From positions 1 to 41,063 of the forward strand of contig NZ_SRHY01000029.1 of assembly GCF_004565465.1 (NCBI RefSeq): 41,063 bases of DNA, written 5' to 3'. Below are positions 8,949 through 17,492 of the stretch, piece by piece (the stretch's first letter is position 1; the number at the start of each line of letters is the position of its first letter). This stretch comes from Lentibacillus salicampi (lineage in GTDB: Bacteria > Bacillota > Bacilli > Bacillales > Amphibacillaceae). The position numbers and the translations under genes are program-made. The notes beneath the pieces were generated by a model. The model was given only the letters and a program-made list of their open reading frames with translations. It was not told the DNA's origin and did not search any database.

Positions 8949-10241
8949 TTATTTGATCATTTCTTTTAATACTTTCTCGCTGATTTCCAGTGTGGTATCG
9001 ATATCCCCTTTGGTATGGCTATAGCTAATATGGTTTCGTTTCAGATTCACCGGCATTTCGAAAACACCGTTATCGATTAGTTTCCTGCGGTATTTTACAT
9101 AGAAATCCCCATCATTATGCTTTAAATCCAGATAGTTCTTTGGTTCAAAATTCATAAAATACGATGTGTAGACCGAACCATATCCGGTGACGTACGATTC
9201 AATACCCAAACGGTCGTAGATTTCCCGAAGTCCATTTCGCATGCGATCGCCCAAATTAAAAATATGATCATGTACCGGTTCATTTTCCATCATTTCAATC
9301 GTCGCCAGTGATGCTGCAGTTCCAACAGCATGTCCGTTGAACGTTCCAGCGAACCATACGTCTCCGCCCGGGTTGGTGTTAAAGCGTTCCATATATTTTT
9401 TCTTGCCGCCGATTGCGGCCATCGGGAAACCGTTCGCCATCGCCTTACCGAATGTAGTTAAATCTGGTGTGACTCCCGCCGCCTCTTGGAAACCTCCGAG
9501 ACCATGACGGAACCCTGTGATGATTTCATCAAAAATCAAAATGATTCCATTTTCATCGGCCAAATCGCGTAACCCCTGTAAGAACCCATCTTGTGGCATG
9601 ATGCACCCGATATTATGCGGAATAGGCTCCAGAATTATTGCGGCTACTTCGTCTTTATTTTCTTCAAGTGTCTGTTTGACATTTCCCAGATCATTGAAAC
9701 GACAGACAAGTGTGTTATCTATCGCTTCATCCAATATACCTGCCGACCCTGGATCGCGTTCCATGACCTTATCCCAATCGCTGAGCATATTCCGTGCAAC
9801 ATAATCGTGCCATCCATGATAACAGCCTTGAAATTTGATGATTTTCTTTCTTTCTGTCACTGCACGCGAAAGCCGAATCGCATGGTAAGTGGCTTCAGAT
9901 CCCGCGTTACAAAACAGCACTTGATCGACAGAAGGGATATGTTCATTCAGTTTATTCGCAAGCTCGATTTCCAGGTCGGTCGTCCCCACCCCAAACAAAT
10001 CGGTACGCTGTAGTACATCAAACACCCTGTCGTTCACCGTTTTGTAATTATGTCCAAGAATGAACGGGCCGAATGCAGCCTGGTAGTCAATGTATTTGTT
10101 ATCATCAGCATCATAGATATAGGCACCATTGGCTTTTTTAAAGACAAAATGTGGATCTACATATCTATTAGCTGTGTGTGTACCGCCAGGAGCAGTCTTC
10201 ATCGCATCTTTATGCAACGCTTCACTCTTATCGTATTTCAT
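8949..10241 (-). CDS. Class III PLP aminotransferase (glutamate-1-semialdehyde-type)
   Basis: 430 residues from the ATG, which has GGAGG ten bases upstream; the TTG three codons earlier sits almost on the Shine-Dalgarno and is rejected. Fold type I features: GSEAT at 114-118, FQGCYHGWHD at 137-146, Asp238 in FDEI and the PLP lysine Lys266 in TTFGKAMANGFP. The closest general family is the HemL-like branch, but a heme role is unlikely: the gene heads a catabolic operon with dehydratase, hydrolase and symporter genes and no heme genes. It probably moves an amino group to or from the operon's substrate. Confidence 0.88.
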   Translation of the reverse strand: MKYDKSEALHKDAMKTAPGGTHTANRYVDPHFVFKKANGAYIYDADDNKYIDYQAAFGPFILGHNYKTVNDRVFDVLQRTDLFGVGTTDLEIELANKLNEHIPSVDQVLFCNAGSEATYHAIRLSRAVTERKKIIKFQGCYHGWHDYVARNMLSDWDKVMERDPGSAGILDEAIDNTLVCRFNDLGNVKQTLEENKDEVAAIILEPIPHNIGCIMPQDGFLQGLRDLADENGIILIFDEIITGFRHGLGGFQEAAGVTPDLTTFGKAMANGFPMAAIGGKKKYMERFNTNPGGDVWFAGTFNGHAVGTAASLATIEMMENEPVHDHIFNLGDRMRNGLREIYDRLGIESYVTGYGSVYTSYFMNFEPKNYLDLKHNDGDFYVKYRRKLIDNGVFEMPVNLKRNHISYSHTKGDIDTTLEISEKVLKEMIK

Positions 10242-10288
10242 TCTATTCAAGCCTCCATTTACATATTATTCTTACATTCCATATATTA

Positions 10289-10317
10289 ACCATAAATCCT
10301 ATATTATGAATTGTCAA
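10289..10317 (-). promoter_or_regulatory. Promoter of the aminotransferase operon
   Basis: On the minus strand TTGACA (10317-10312) and TATGGT (10294-10289) are separated by 17 bases, a near-ideal vegetative promoter about 50 bases before the aminotransferase start. A cre box lies directly upstream of the -35 box. Confidence 0.65.
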
Positions 10318-10320
10318 TAA

Positions 10321-10334
10321 TGTAAGCGATTATA
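10321..10334. promoter_or_regulatory. cre box (CcpA site)
   Basis: TGTAAGCGATTATA matches the consensus TGWAANCGNTNWCA at 13 of 14 positions. It adjoins the -35 of the operon promoter and lies between the two divergent promoters, so carbon catabolite control by CcpA of the operon, and possibly of the IclR gene, is likely. Confidence 0.65.
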
Positions 10335-10396
10335 AGACTTTTAAATTTAAATATAAAAGACTACTATATGATGAATTAAGAGTTAAATTCAGCATA

Positions 10397-10424
10397 TTGA
10401 ACATTCTTATTGTTATGATATGAT
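10397..10424 (+). promoter_or_regulatory. Promoter of the IclR regulator
   Basis: TTGAAC (10397-10402) and TATGAT (10419-10424) are spaced 16 bases apart, 35 bases before the regulator's ATG. Confidence 0.55.
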
Positions 10425-10458
10425 AGAAGAAATCATCTATTGGAAAGGAATTTTCATT

Positions 10459-11226
10459 ATGGGAAAGCAAAAAGAATACTCGGTTCCGGCAATTGAACGC
10501 GCAATCACTATTTTAGATACGCTCACTAAACGTAACCTGACGAGCAACAAAATTCATCAAGAATTAGGTATACCTAAAACAAGTGCATTTGTTATTTTAA
10601 ATACCCTTGAGAAACATCATTTGATTGAACAAAAAAAAGATAACACATACAAACTCGGTCATCGTACTTTTCAATGGGGTATGCATTTTTACAATGAAAT
10701 CGATCTTGTAAGGATCTCCAGACCTTTCATTGAACAATTGGTAGAAAACACTCCTTACACCGGACACTTGGCTATACTGACTGACAACCTGCCAGTCTAT
10801 ATTGATAAAGTCGAAGGGAACGGATTTGTCCGTTTTGCCACCTCTATTGGTCAACAACTTCCTCTCCACTCTTCCGGTGTAGGCAAAGTACTGGGTGTCA
10901 GCTTGGATGAACCATCCATTTTAGCTGCGATATATCGGTACCGTGACACTACCGATGATGCAGAAGAAAAATTTAGACAGTTCAAAGAAGATGTCACCTT
11001 TATTCAAAAAAACGGTTACTCCGTTGAAGACGAAGAAATGGAAGACGGTATTCGCTGCTTAGCCGTTCCGATATATGGCCCAAACGAAGAGATTCTTGCT
11101 GCTATCAGTATTACAGCAATATCCAAAGACCTTCCAATTGTTAGTTTTAGCAACTGGGCTATGAAAGCAAAGAAGGCGGCTTTAGAAATCTCCAAAAAAC
11201 TCGGATATTTAAAGTCTGATGATTGA
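10459..11226 (+). CDS. IclR-family transcriptional regulator
   Basis: 255 residues from the ATG at 10459, preceded by GGAAAGGAA; the earlier in-frame start covers that ribosome binding site and is rejected. Winged helix at about 8-68 (VPAIERAITILDTL, then IPKTSAFVILNTLEKH), then the IclR effector domain to the end with GHLAILTDNLPVYIDKVEG and SSGVGKVLG. Proteins of this family bind small acids and repress, or less often activate, neighbouring catabolic genes. Divergent placement next to the seven-gene operon makes it the probable local regulator; it might also act on the fumarylacetoacetase operon further on. Confidence 0.9.
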   Translation: MGKQKEYSVPAIERAITILDTLTKRNLTSNKIHQELGIPKTSAFVILNTLEKHHLIEQKKDNTYKLGHRTFQWGMHFYNEIDLVRISRPFIEQLVENTPYTGHLAILTDNLPVYIDKVEGNGFVRFATSIGQQLPLHSSGVGKVLGVSLDEPSILAAIYRYRDTTDDAEEKFRQFKEDVTFIQKNGYSVEDEEMEDGIRCLAVPIYGPNEEILAAISITAISKDLPIVSFSNWAMKAKKAALEISKKLGYLKSDD

Positions 11227-11339
11227 TGGAAAAGTTAAAGTAATGAAATGATAATCCGAGCACATGATGATTGATTTATGTATACTCAAATCATTGCTTA
11301 TTAAATGTATCTAAATATCCATAGTCAACTACATTAAAC

Positions 11340-11363
11340 AAAAAAGGGGGGACACCCTTTTTT
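11340..11363 (+). terminator. Intrinsic terminator after the IclR gene
   Basis: Six A plus GGG pair with CCC plus six T around a six-base loop. The T run serves the plus strand, while the A run reads as T on the other strand, so the hairpin probably also terminates the converging symporter gene. Confidence 0.75.
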
Positions 11364-11445
11364 GCTGATATTTTTGTTTAAATAACTGCTAAAAATATTA
11401 AAAGTAATGTGCCTATAGGTCAGTCTACAGTTGATGGCAAATATT

Positions 11446-12909
11446 TCAAATTATTCTTTTTTCAAAAACCCTACGTTCTTCTTCCAGTTTCTTTAACGCA
11501 TCCTTATGAGAAAGTTTACGTTTTGGTGTTAAGTAACTGACTATAACACATGTCAAGAACGCAATGACTAAGGAAGGTATAATCGGATTTCCCCAAAACG
11601 ACATTAAAGAATCATTTAGTATTACTATGAAAGACGTCATTGAACCTGAAACAACAGCTGCGGTACCGCCCTGCCACGTAGAACGGCCCCAAAACTTTCC
11701 GGTCACGGCAGCTACGAACAATCCAGACATAATAGTTGAGCTCATATTTTCAATGTATTCGATAATATTGGTCGAACCAATTATAAACAGCAGTGACAAC
11801 CCAATTGAAAAAAGCAATCCTATTCTTGAATATAATACCGTCTTTTCACGAGGAGGTAACTTTCCGGTGAAAACTTGATAAATATCTCTTACCAAAATCG
11901 TTGTTGATGCTATAGCATCGGAGTCTCCGGAAGACATCGTGGCTGCTAAGCCGGCTACCAATAAAAATGCTCCAATCCATACTGGGAAGAGTTCAGTAAT
12001 CATAAAAGGAAACGCGAAGGCGCTATCCATCATATCTGGGTTTATAACTCTTGCGGCCATCCCTATAACTGTTGGAATAACAGTAAACAAAACTGCAACA
12101 ATTCCTGATATAATAAGGCTTTTTTTAACTACGGAAATATTTCTAGCAGAATAGATTCGGTGGCGATAAGCTGGAATGACTAATACTGAAATAACAGTCA
12201 CTAAAACAAGTGATACGCCTGGTATAAGACCTTCTTGTGTAATGCCAATAAATGACGTCATCTCATTAGGTAAATTTTCTCCAAGTCCTTGAAAACCACC
12301 AACCTTTATAAATGCAAGAATTCCAAGTATTATAAATCCAATAAATAGGATGATAGCTTGAATGACATCGGTATATACGACAGCCATATACCCACCAATT
12401 ACTGTATACAAGGCGAAACCTAGTGCTGTGACTATCTTTGCTATCGTGGGATCAATACCCGTAATCCAGCTGAGATAAATACTTCCACCTAAAATATGCG
12501 TACCTAGCCAACCAACTTCTGCAAAAAATAAAATTATTGATGTAAAACCTTTCATCTCTTTACTAGCACCATAATAATAACTTATTTCTTCTGAAAATGT
12601 CATAAAGTTCTTATTCCGTGCATCTGAAAACAACCAAACAAGCATGAACATTCCAATTCCAAGTCCTATCCCAAAAAATGCGCCTGCCCATCCTTGGATG
12701 TATGCTTGCTGAACCGCTCCCATACTTGAACCAGTTCCCACAGCTGTTGCAACTGTTGTACCAACGAGGAGAAGTACTCCTAAATCTCTACCGCCCATTA
12801 AGAAATCTTCCCCAGATTTAACACGTTTGGATACCCATATACCAATACCTATCATCAAAAAGACAAACATAATAAACATTAGCAAATAGATTAATTGATT
12901 TCCAGTCAT
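11446..12909 (-). CDS. Sodium:solute symporter (SSS family)
   Basis: 487 residues, about 13 membrane segments, with the SSS landmarks GGRDLGVLLLVGTTVATAVGTGS near the N-terminus, then GGYMAVVYTDVIQAIILF and GLAATMSSGDSDAIASTTILVRD. The C-terminus is a charged cytoplasmic tail. It resembles the proline/pantothenate-like side of the family more than vSGLT and is not a close copy of the other two symporters in this window. GGGGTG precedes the ATG by seven bases. It follows the fumarylacetoacetase-family gene by 514 bases and has its own candidate promoter and cre box, so it may be expressed both alone and with that enzyme. Confidence 0.88.
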   Translation of the reverse strand: MTGNQLIYLLMFIMFVFLMIGIGIWVSKRVKSGEDFLMGGRDLGVLLLVGTTVATAVGTGSSMGAVQQAYIQGWAGAFFGIGLGIGMFMLVWLFSDARNKNFMTFSEEISYYYGASKEMKGFTSIILFFAEVGWLGTHILGGSIYLSWITGIDPTIAKIVTALGFALYTVIGGYMAVVYTDVIQAIILFIGFIILGILAFIKVGGFQGLGENLPNEMTSFIGITQEGLIPGVSLVLVTVISVLVIPAYRHRIYSARNISVVKKSLIISGIVAVLFTVIPTVIGMAARVINPDMMDSAFAFPFMITELFPVWIGAFLLVAGLAATMSSGDSDAIASTTILVRDIYQVFTGKLPPREKTVLYSRIGLLFSIGLSLLFIIGSTNIIEYIENMSSTIMSGLFVAAVTGKFWGRSTWQGGTAAVVSGSMTSFIVILNDSLMSFWGNPIIPSLVIAFLTCVIVSYLTPKRKLSHKDALKKLEEERRVFEKRII

Positions 12910-13168
12910 GAATTTACACCCCTTCTATTTTTCTTTAACGCATAAATAGTTTTACATACCGAAAATCCAGCTAATCATAACGTTGTAAAATCCTTATTAG
13001 GGTCTTTTAGTGAATCAATAAAAGTTGTCCTGAAAGAGAACAGAAGTATTTTCAATTAGCTATATTAATATGATCATTTACCCTTTTTTTCTCGGCAAAA
13101 GAATTAGCATTTTCGTCGATTGTGTTTATTCACTGATTCATATATCCAAAGGAAAGAGTTTTTACGTG

Positions 13169-13182
13169 TGTAATCGCTTTCA
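13169..13182. promoter_or_regulatory. cre box (CcpA site)
   Basis: TGTAATCGCTTTCA agrees with the cre consensus at all 14 positions. It lies downstream of the candidate symporter promoter and about 260 bases before the gene, a position where CcpA can act as a roadblock. Confidence 0.75.
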
Positions 13183-13323
13183 AAAAGGTATCTTAAGCAC
13201 CCGGCTAGATTGTATTAAATATCCCCCAATGTCACCGTCATCTGTTGAGACAAATTTTGAAACCAGAGGTGGAGGGAGCGGCTCATCTCATAATTAAAAA
13301 ACGGTAGACGAGTCGCTGCACTG

Positions 13324-13352
13324 AAAATATCGATTCTTTTAAAAGATGTCAA
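13324..13352 (-). promoter_or_regulatory. Candidate promoter for the second symporter
   Basis: TTGACA (13352-13347) and TATTTT (13329-13324) with a 17-base spacer, 72 bases past the stop of the fumarylacetoacetase-family gene. Confidence 0.5.
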
Positions 13353-13423
13353 ATAATTTTTGGGAATTATAGTAAAGTTAAATTAATTTTGTTGATAATG
13401 ATAACCTCATTTAATGTAACGTT

Positions 13424-14311
13424 TTACTCAGAAATAAACGTATTCCTTAAAGCACCAAGATGTTCCACCTCTACCGTCACTTCATCGCCTGGCTGCAAAA
13501 AGACACGCTCTTCTTCCGGATTGCCAAGAACGACGCCCTCAGGCGTTCCTGTGAGAATTAGGTCTCCTGGTGTAAGCGTCATATAATCAGAGATGTAGCT
13601 CAGGATTTCGTCACAATTAAAAATCATATCAGATGTATTTGAGTTTTGTCGTTCCTTTCCATTTACAATTGTTTTTAAGTTGAGATTATTTGGATCAGCA
13701 ATTTCATCTCCAGTCACCAAATATGGACCAATTGGGCTAAAATTATCGCAACACTTCCCCAGGAGCCACTGTGAACTAACAAATTGTAAATCTCGTGCAG
13801 ACAGATCATTTGCAGTCACATAACCAAACACATAATCGCGTGCCTTTTCTTTTTTTACCTCTTTAGCATTTTTTCCAACAACAATACCAAGCTCAACTTC
13901 ATAATCCAGTTGACTTGTTTTTTTGGGGATCTTCACACTTTGTTCATGGCCAGTCAGTGTGTTATTGAATTTATTAAATAATATCGGTTCTTTTGGATGT
14001 GGTGAGTCCGTCTCGTCAGCGTGTTTCCGGTAATTCAAACCGACACAAATAATTTTACTTGGCAAGGGAACCGCAGATCCCCAATCGACCACTTCTTCAT
14101 TGACATATTGTGAAACGTCTGATGGCAAGTTATCTATGTACTGTTTCAACACTTTTACAGCTCCATCCCCGCCTTTAATCATTTGCATCATATCATTTGG
14201 AACGGTTTTATCTGGGTAAACATCAAGCGTCGCATTCAAATCAAGAATACCCTTTCCCGTTTTGACCCCAAGTACTTCTTTCCCATTTTGCAGCATATTT
14301 ACTAATTTCAC
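13424..14311 (-). CDS. Fumarylacetoacetate hydrolase family enzyme
   Basis: 295 residues. The metal site is clear: Glu138 and Glu140 in DYEVELG and Asp169 in TANDLSARD, with catalytic-loop His97 (NYRKHADE). The family cleaves C-C bonds in beta-diketones or 2-keto-3-deoxy acids, or decarboxylates oxaloacetate-like acids. The KCCDNFSPIGP stretch is the substrate-side motif seen in 2,4-diketo-3-deoxy-sugar-acid hydrolases and ureidoglycolate-lyase-like members. The start is GTG, with GGAGG seven bases upstream; the next ATG is too far away. It could finish degradation of a keto-deoxy acid made by the dehydratase of the neighbouring operon, but it is regulated separately. Confidence 0.88.
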   Translation of the reverse strand: MKLVNMLQNGKEVLGVKTGKGILDLNATLDVYPDKTVPNDMMQMIKGGDGAVKVLKQYIDNLPSDVSQYVNEEVVDWGSAVPLPSKIICVGLNYRKHADETDSPHPKEPILFNKFNNTLTGHEQSVKIPKKTSQLDYEVELGIVVGKNAKEVKKEKARDYVFGYVTANDLSARDLQFVSSQWLLGKCCDNFSPIGPYLVTGDEIADPNNLNLKTIVNGKERQNSNTSDMIFNCDEILSYISDYMTLTPGDLILTGTPEGVVLGNPEEERVFLQPGDEVTVEVEHLGALRNTFISE

Positions 14312-14447
14312 CCTGATCCCTCCAAATCCTGTTTGTTTCGGAATAAAATCTTACGGTTAATTTCCATTCAGTATAATGTAATACCTTATGAAAATACTTT
14401 CCATTACAAAAAACACTGTCTCCCACTCAACTGATATTCCTTAAACA

Positions 14448-14490
14448 CTTGTTCATAACAAGCAATTATAATGTTCCACATACAGAACAT
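14448..14490. promoter_or_regulatory. Two palindromic operators in the fumarylacetoacetase-gene leader
   Basis: CTTGTTCATAACAAG (14448-14462) and the 20-mer at 14471-14490, with arms ATGTTC and GAACAT around an eight-base spacer, lie just downstream of the promoter. Their position after the -10 box suggests a repressor. The TGTTC/GAACA half-sites would suit an IclR- or GntR-type regulator; no such site was found in front of the IclR gene itself. Confidence 0.6.
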
Positions 14491-14508
14491 AATTCATTAT
14501 ATAAAATT

Positions 14509-14537
14509 ATTGTATAGATAATTATTTAATTTGTCAA
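14509..14537 (-). promoter_or_regulatory. Promoter of the fumarylacetoacetase-family gene
   Basis: TTGACA (14537-14532), a 17-base spacer and TACAAT (14514-14509) on the minus strand, giving a leader of about 190 bases that contains the two palindromes. Confidence 0.7.
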
Positions 14538-14539
14538 TA

Positions 14540-15041
14540 AATTTTGCAATGTACTATTTTTAAATCTTAATTTTTTGATCTTTTTTAATACCGGAACGTG
14601 AATATGGCCCAAAACATTTTGTGCAGGGCAAAAAGGAAACAGCTTGTTAACAACAAAACATATAGACACGGGACATGGCTTCGTAGAGAGATGGATTGCT
14701 GTCACTAAGAAACGAAAAGTTGTTAATGGTGATGTAATTCATTAGACTAATCAATATTAGCCGCCATAACATCCTTCAAGGGAAGTACTATATTCTCCTC
14801 ATTATTAAAATGCAATGCTCCGGCAATCCTTTAAATAAGGGACCAAAAATAACCCTTCCATGCTTAGCCAGGCTAAAGGGGGGTGTTTTTATCCCGTGCC
14901 GTCCCTTCTTGTTGGGATCCGATCTAATGTGCCGCGGGGAAAACCTGCCTGCTCCATATGGAGCAAGGGAAAAGCTGGAGATAATTTCAAAGGCTTAACT
15001 ATTGCTAATTATCTCGTTCAGATTGTGTAAGATTTAGCTCG
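14540..15041. other. Gene-poor stretch before the IS630 remnant
   Basis: No supported gene. The open frames here have neither ribosome binding sites nor recognisable motifs. A small palindrome, TGCTCCATATGGAGCA, lies at about 14949-14964. The region probably holds unrecognisable transposon debris. Confidence 0.4.
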
Positions 15042-15262
15042 GCTTTTGTGCGTTTAAATGGCATGATATCCTTCCTAAACATGGGTCTTGGTTAAATATT
15101 ATAGAATCTTTTTTCGCAAAGATGAATAAGAGCTTTCTTCGGCATATCCGTGTAAAATCAAAGGAAGAGTTAAAAGAGCGAATCGAGCTATATCTCTAGG
15201 AAGTAAATGAAAATCCTGTCCCATTTAGATGGAAATACGGTTTGGAATCAGCAAGTAAATAG
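15042..15262 (+). pseudogene. IS630-family transposase, C-terminal remnant
   Basis: The reading KWHDILPKHGSWLNIIESFF, then the MNKSFLRHIRVKSKEELKERIE stretch and, after an in-frame TAG, NPVPFRWKYG matches the end of IS630-type transposases (the HGSWLNMIE block carries the last acidic residue of the DDE triad). Only about 70 residues remain, with a stop inside. Nothing upstream restores the rest. Confidence 0.75.
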
Positions 15263-15328
15263 ACACCCTTATATTAATGTTATTTATGAAACGAACTACT
15301 AGACAAAGCATAAAAAATAACATCCCCC

Positions 15329-16479
15329 TCACCCGCTCCGAACCTCCGCCAACAACCGCTCCATTTCCTCCATTCCAACCTCCGCTTCACGCGATCCTCT
15401 TGCCACTCTTTCCTGCTCACGCTTCTGATTCGCTTGGCGTTTTTGCTCCTTGAACCAGTCTGGCACGACCTCTCCGGAACCGGCGCTATTTTCATGTCGA
15501 CGCTGTCCTCTTTACCCTCGCTCCTGCCGACTCCGGCGGAATGCGGCTTCTTCGGCTTTTGCTGCTTCGACGCTGGTGATGCCTTTCTTCGCCCAGGCTT
15601 GCAGAATGGCTTTGACGTAACTCCAGTTGCTCTTGCCACGCTCCAATGCTCGTTTCATAGCGTCCAGTACGAGCGCTTCGCCGAGGTCCCCCACCCAATG
15701 CAGCAATGCGTCCGCTACAAATGGGCTGATCGGTCCGAAATTTTCCTGGTAAAACACGAATGCGCCAGCTGTATTATCTGTATCATCAATTTGTTTCGTA
15801 TCATTTGGTTTCGTTTTGGCTTTCGTTTGTTTAACTAATGGGGCCGTGGTTCGGTTTGCATTCCGGTCCGGGTGTTGGCCCGGTACGTGGTCCGCGCCTT
15901 GATCCTCTGCGTGGTCTATCAAGTGGTCCGCTCCCCGGTTCGTGTATTGATCCGGCCGGTGAGCTATTCCACGGTCAGGAACATCTACCGGATTCTGATC
16001 TGTCCAGCGCTCGTCTTGCTCCGGCAACCGCTTCTCAACAGAACATCCCACGGGCTGGTGGCCACCTTCATGGCGAAGAGCTGAATCACTGCCGTACCCG
16101 TCATTCACGTGATCATCAAGCGCGCCATCTCTACTACCGCTGAACCCCTCTTCGACGCGACCGGGGCTGGCATCAATGCCTTCCTACCCTCCACATTAGA
16201 CTAGTCCCACCATTCGATACTCGGGTGCCTGGCCATTCCCGTAGGATGCAAGCGTTATATAGCCTTTATCCTTCAATTCCGTCCTGGCGCGTTTGAATGA
16301 ATTGTCTGTGAGCCCTGACTTCATGCGCAGTACGGGGCTGCGACGGTAAAAGACTCGATCCACATAGCTTTATTGTTGATATGCATCAGTGCATGCCAGA
16401 GTGTCACTGCGGATGCAGATAGTAGATGTCGCTCAAGGCAATCGTAAAATGCGTTGATTTCTTTTATGTAATTCATCAT
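15329..16479 (-). pseudogene. Phage-type DnaD-domain replication protein, broken
   Basis: The N-terminal part starts at ATG 16479 and reads MNYIKEINAFYDCLE, then HINNKAMWIESFTVA, the winged-helix half of DnaD-like phage initiators. After a frameshift near 16340 it continues as LRMKSGLTDNSFKRARTELK. A hydrophilic linker rich in Asp, Arg and Asn follows, then the C-terminal DnaD domain (FYQENFGPISPFVADAL to WAKKGI). An in-frame TAA at 15512 interrupts the tail, which resumes as VVPDWFKEQKRQ and ends at 15329. At least three lesions make it non-functional. It follows a broken sigma-factor gene by about 90 bases, both probably debris of one prophage or mobile region. Confidence 0.75.
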
Positions 16480-16570
16480 GATCATCCCTTCAATCATATC
16501 CGCTGCATGGTCCCCCGCGCCGGGCCATTCGAAATGGCTGCCGTCCGGGGAACACACACAGCGGACTTAT

Positions 16571-17117
16571 TTAGTTAAACAACTTGGCTAACGCTTCTTT
16601 GTCTTGCTGCAATTTCTTCCTGGCTCCCCGGCCCCCAGCTTTTCACGGCTTCAATCGTGACTCCTTCCTGCCGGGCAATTTCCTTTAACGACATGTCATC
16701 CATGATATAAAACTGTACCCATTTCCATTGGTTGTGCATGAACTTGTCGCGTATTCGGTTCCAAAAGATGTCGTTCCCTTCTTTCTCTCCCGGTGCGTCC
16801 ACCCGCTGACTGTCAGCCACATAGCCTTGATCAGCAGCATAGGATACGGATTGGGAGGCTAGCAGCTGGTGGTGGCTTTCTTTTGTCTTCTAGCGGAACA
16901 TGTCGATGAAGCGGTTGCGGATGGTGTAGTTGAAGTAGGTGCCAAGCGGGCCCTTGGTCGGATCGCATTTTTTGTAGGCCATCCACATGGCGTAAATGCC
17001 TTCCACATAATATTCCCCTTGCCCATCGTGAATGCCGAACTTATGCATGTGGTAGTGGATGCGCTGTTCGTTCTGCCGGAAAATCGCCTCAAATGATGGC
17101 TTGTCTTGGTCGTGCAT
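16571..17117 (-). pseudogene. Sigma-70-like factor, broken copy
   Basis: Reads as a full-length relative of the intact sigma-like gene at 31981-32526. Region 2 is present (GTYFNYTIRNRFIDMF). One in-frame TAG at about 16890 is followed in the same frame by the linker and DKFMHNQWKWVQFYI, then LKEIARQEGVTIEAVKSWG (region 4). A frameshift in a G run near 16640 displaces the last 20 residues. Two lesions in an otherwise complete gene suggest recent decay. Confidence 0.75.
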
Positions 17118-17187
17118 GTTGTACTCCCCCTTTGTTACCCCCCCTGATGTCCAGTAAGAAAAAGCTTAGTAGACTACCTCTTTATAC

Positions 17188-17291
17188 CTATAATCGAAAG
17201 TATCGAGCATTTGGGGCATAGAAATGAAAAATATTTTTTAATTTTTTTCACTTAAAGATGCCCCTTTTTCCGGATTCGTTTTCGATTATAG
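17188..17291. repeat. Inverted-repeat region, first copy
   Basis: CTATAATCGAAA (17188-17199) is inverted at 17280-17291. Inside lie a second pair, GGGGCAT and ATGCCCC, and a T/A-rich centre. Essentially the same sequence occurs at 32582-32686, also just upstream of a sigma-like gene. It may be a shared promoter/operator region, a terminator of the preceding unit, or the ends of a small mobile element. Confidence 0.7.
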
Positions 17292-17492
17292 GGGTGAGGA
17301 AGGTTGGATATTCGTCAGATAGATAAGTTGTTCCTCTGTTCTGATAACCATTACAACCATTCGTGCTTGTTGTTTACTGCTGCAAAAGGGCTTTTTCTTT
17401 TCCTGCTCTTCATTCTGTTTAAACATTTGATGATTTTGGTTGGTGGATAGACCTTGTTCAGAAGTAGAGTAAAATACTACACCTAAAGACAA
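17292..17492 (-). other. Decayed reading frame preserved beside the inverted repeat
   Basis: A minus-strand frame containing KQNEEQEKKKPFCSSKQQAR parallels the decayed sequence following the sigma fragment at 32700-32800 (NKNRD, stop, EKPFCNGRQQA). So the duplicated unit extends beyond the inverted repeat and includes the tail of an older sigma-like gene. No function is claimed. Confidence 0.45.

Larger units (their letters stand above)
12910..13423 (-). other. Long intergenic leader before the symporter
   Basis: No gene. On the minus strand a promoter near 13352-13324 would give a leader of about 400 bases. The stretch holds a cre box (13169-13182) and a 12-base imperfect inverted repeat, AGCGGCTCATCT (13276-13287) against AGACGAGTCGCT (13306-13317). 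I looked for T-box, SAM, lysine and purine riboswitch cores and saw none. Confidence 0.5.

Noticed and set aside
8949..10241. Assignment of the aminotransferase as HemL (glutamate-1-semialdehyde aminomutase)
   Set aside because: Family resemblance only; the operon is catabolic with a symporter and dehydratase and no heme gene is near.
13070..13297. 75-residue plus-strand frame
   Set aside because: No ribosome binding site, no motif, and it overlaps the cre box and leader of the opposite-strand symporter.
12910..13423. Possible T-box or other riboswitch in the symporter leader
   Set aside because: No T-box GGGTGGNACCGCG core, S-box, lysine or purine core could be found; only a cre box and a modest inverted repeat are supported.
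14810..14998. 62-residue plus-strand frame
   Set aside because: No start signal and no similarity to known proteins; lies in transposon debris.
15838..16143. Gly/Pro-rich plus-strand frame resembling a repeat protein
   Set aside because: It is the complement of the Asp/Arg/Asn-rich linker of the broken DnaD gene; the apparent repeat comes from the linker's codon pattern.
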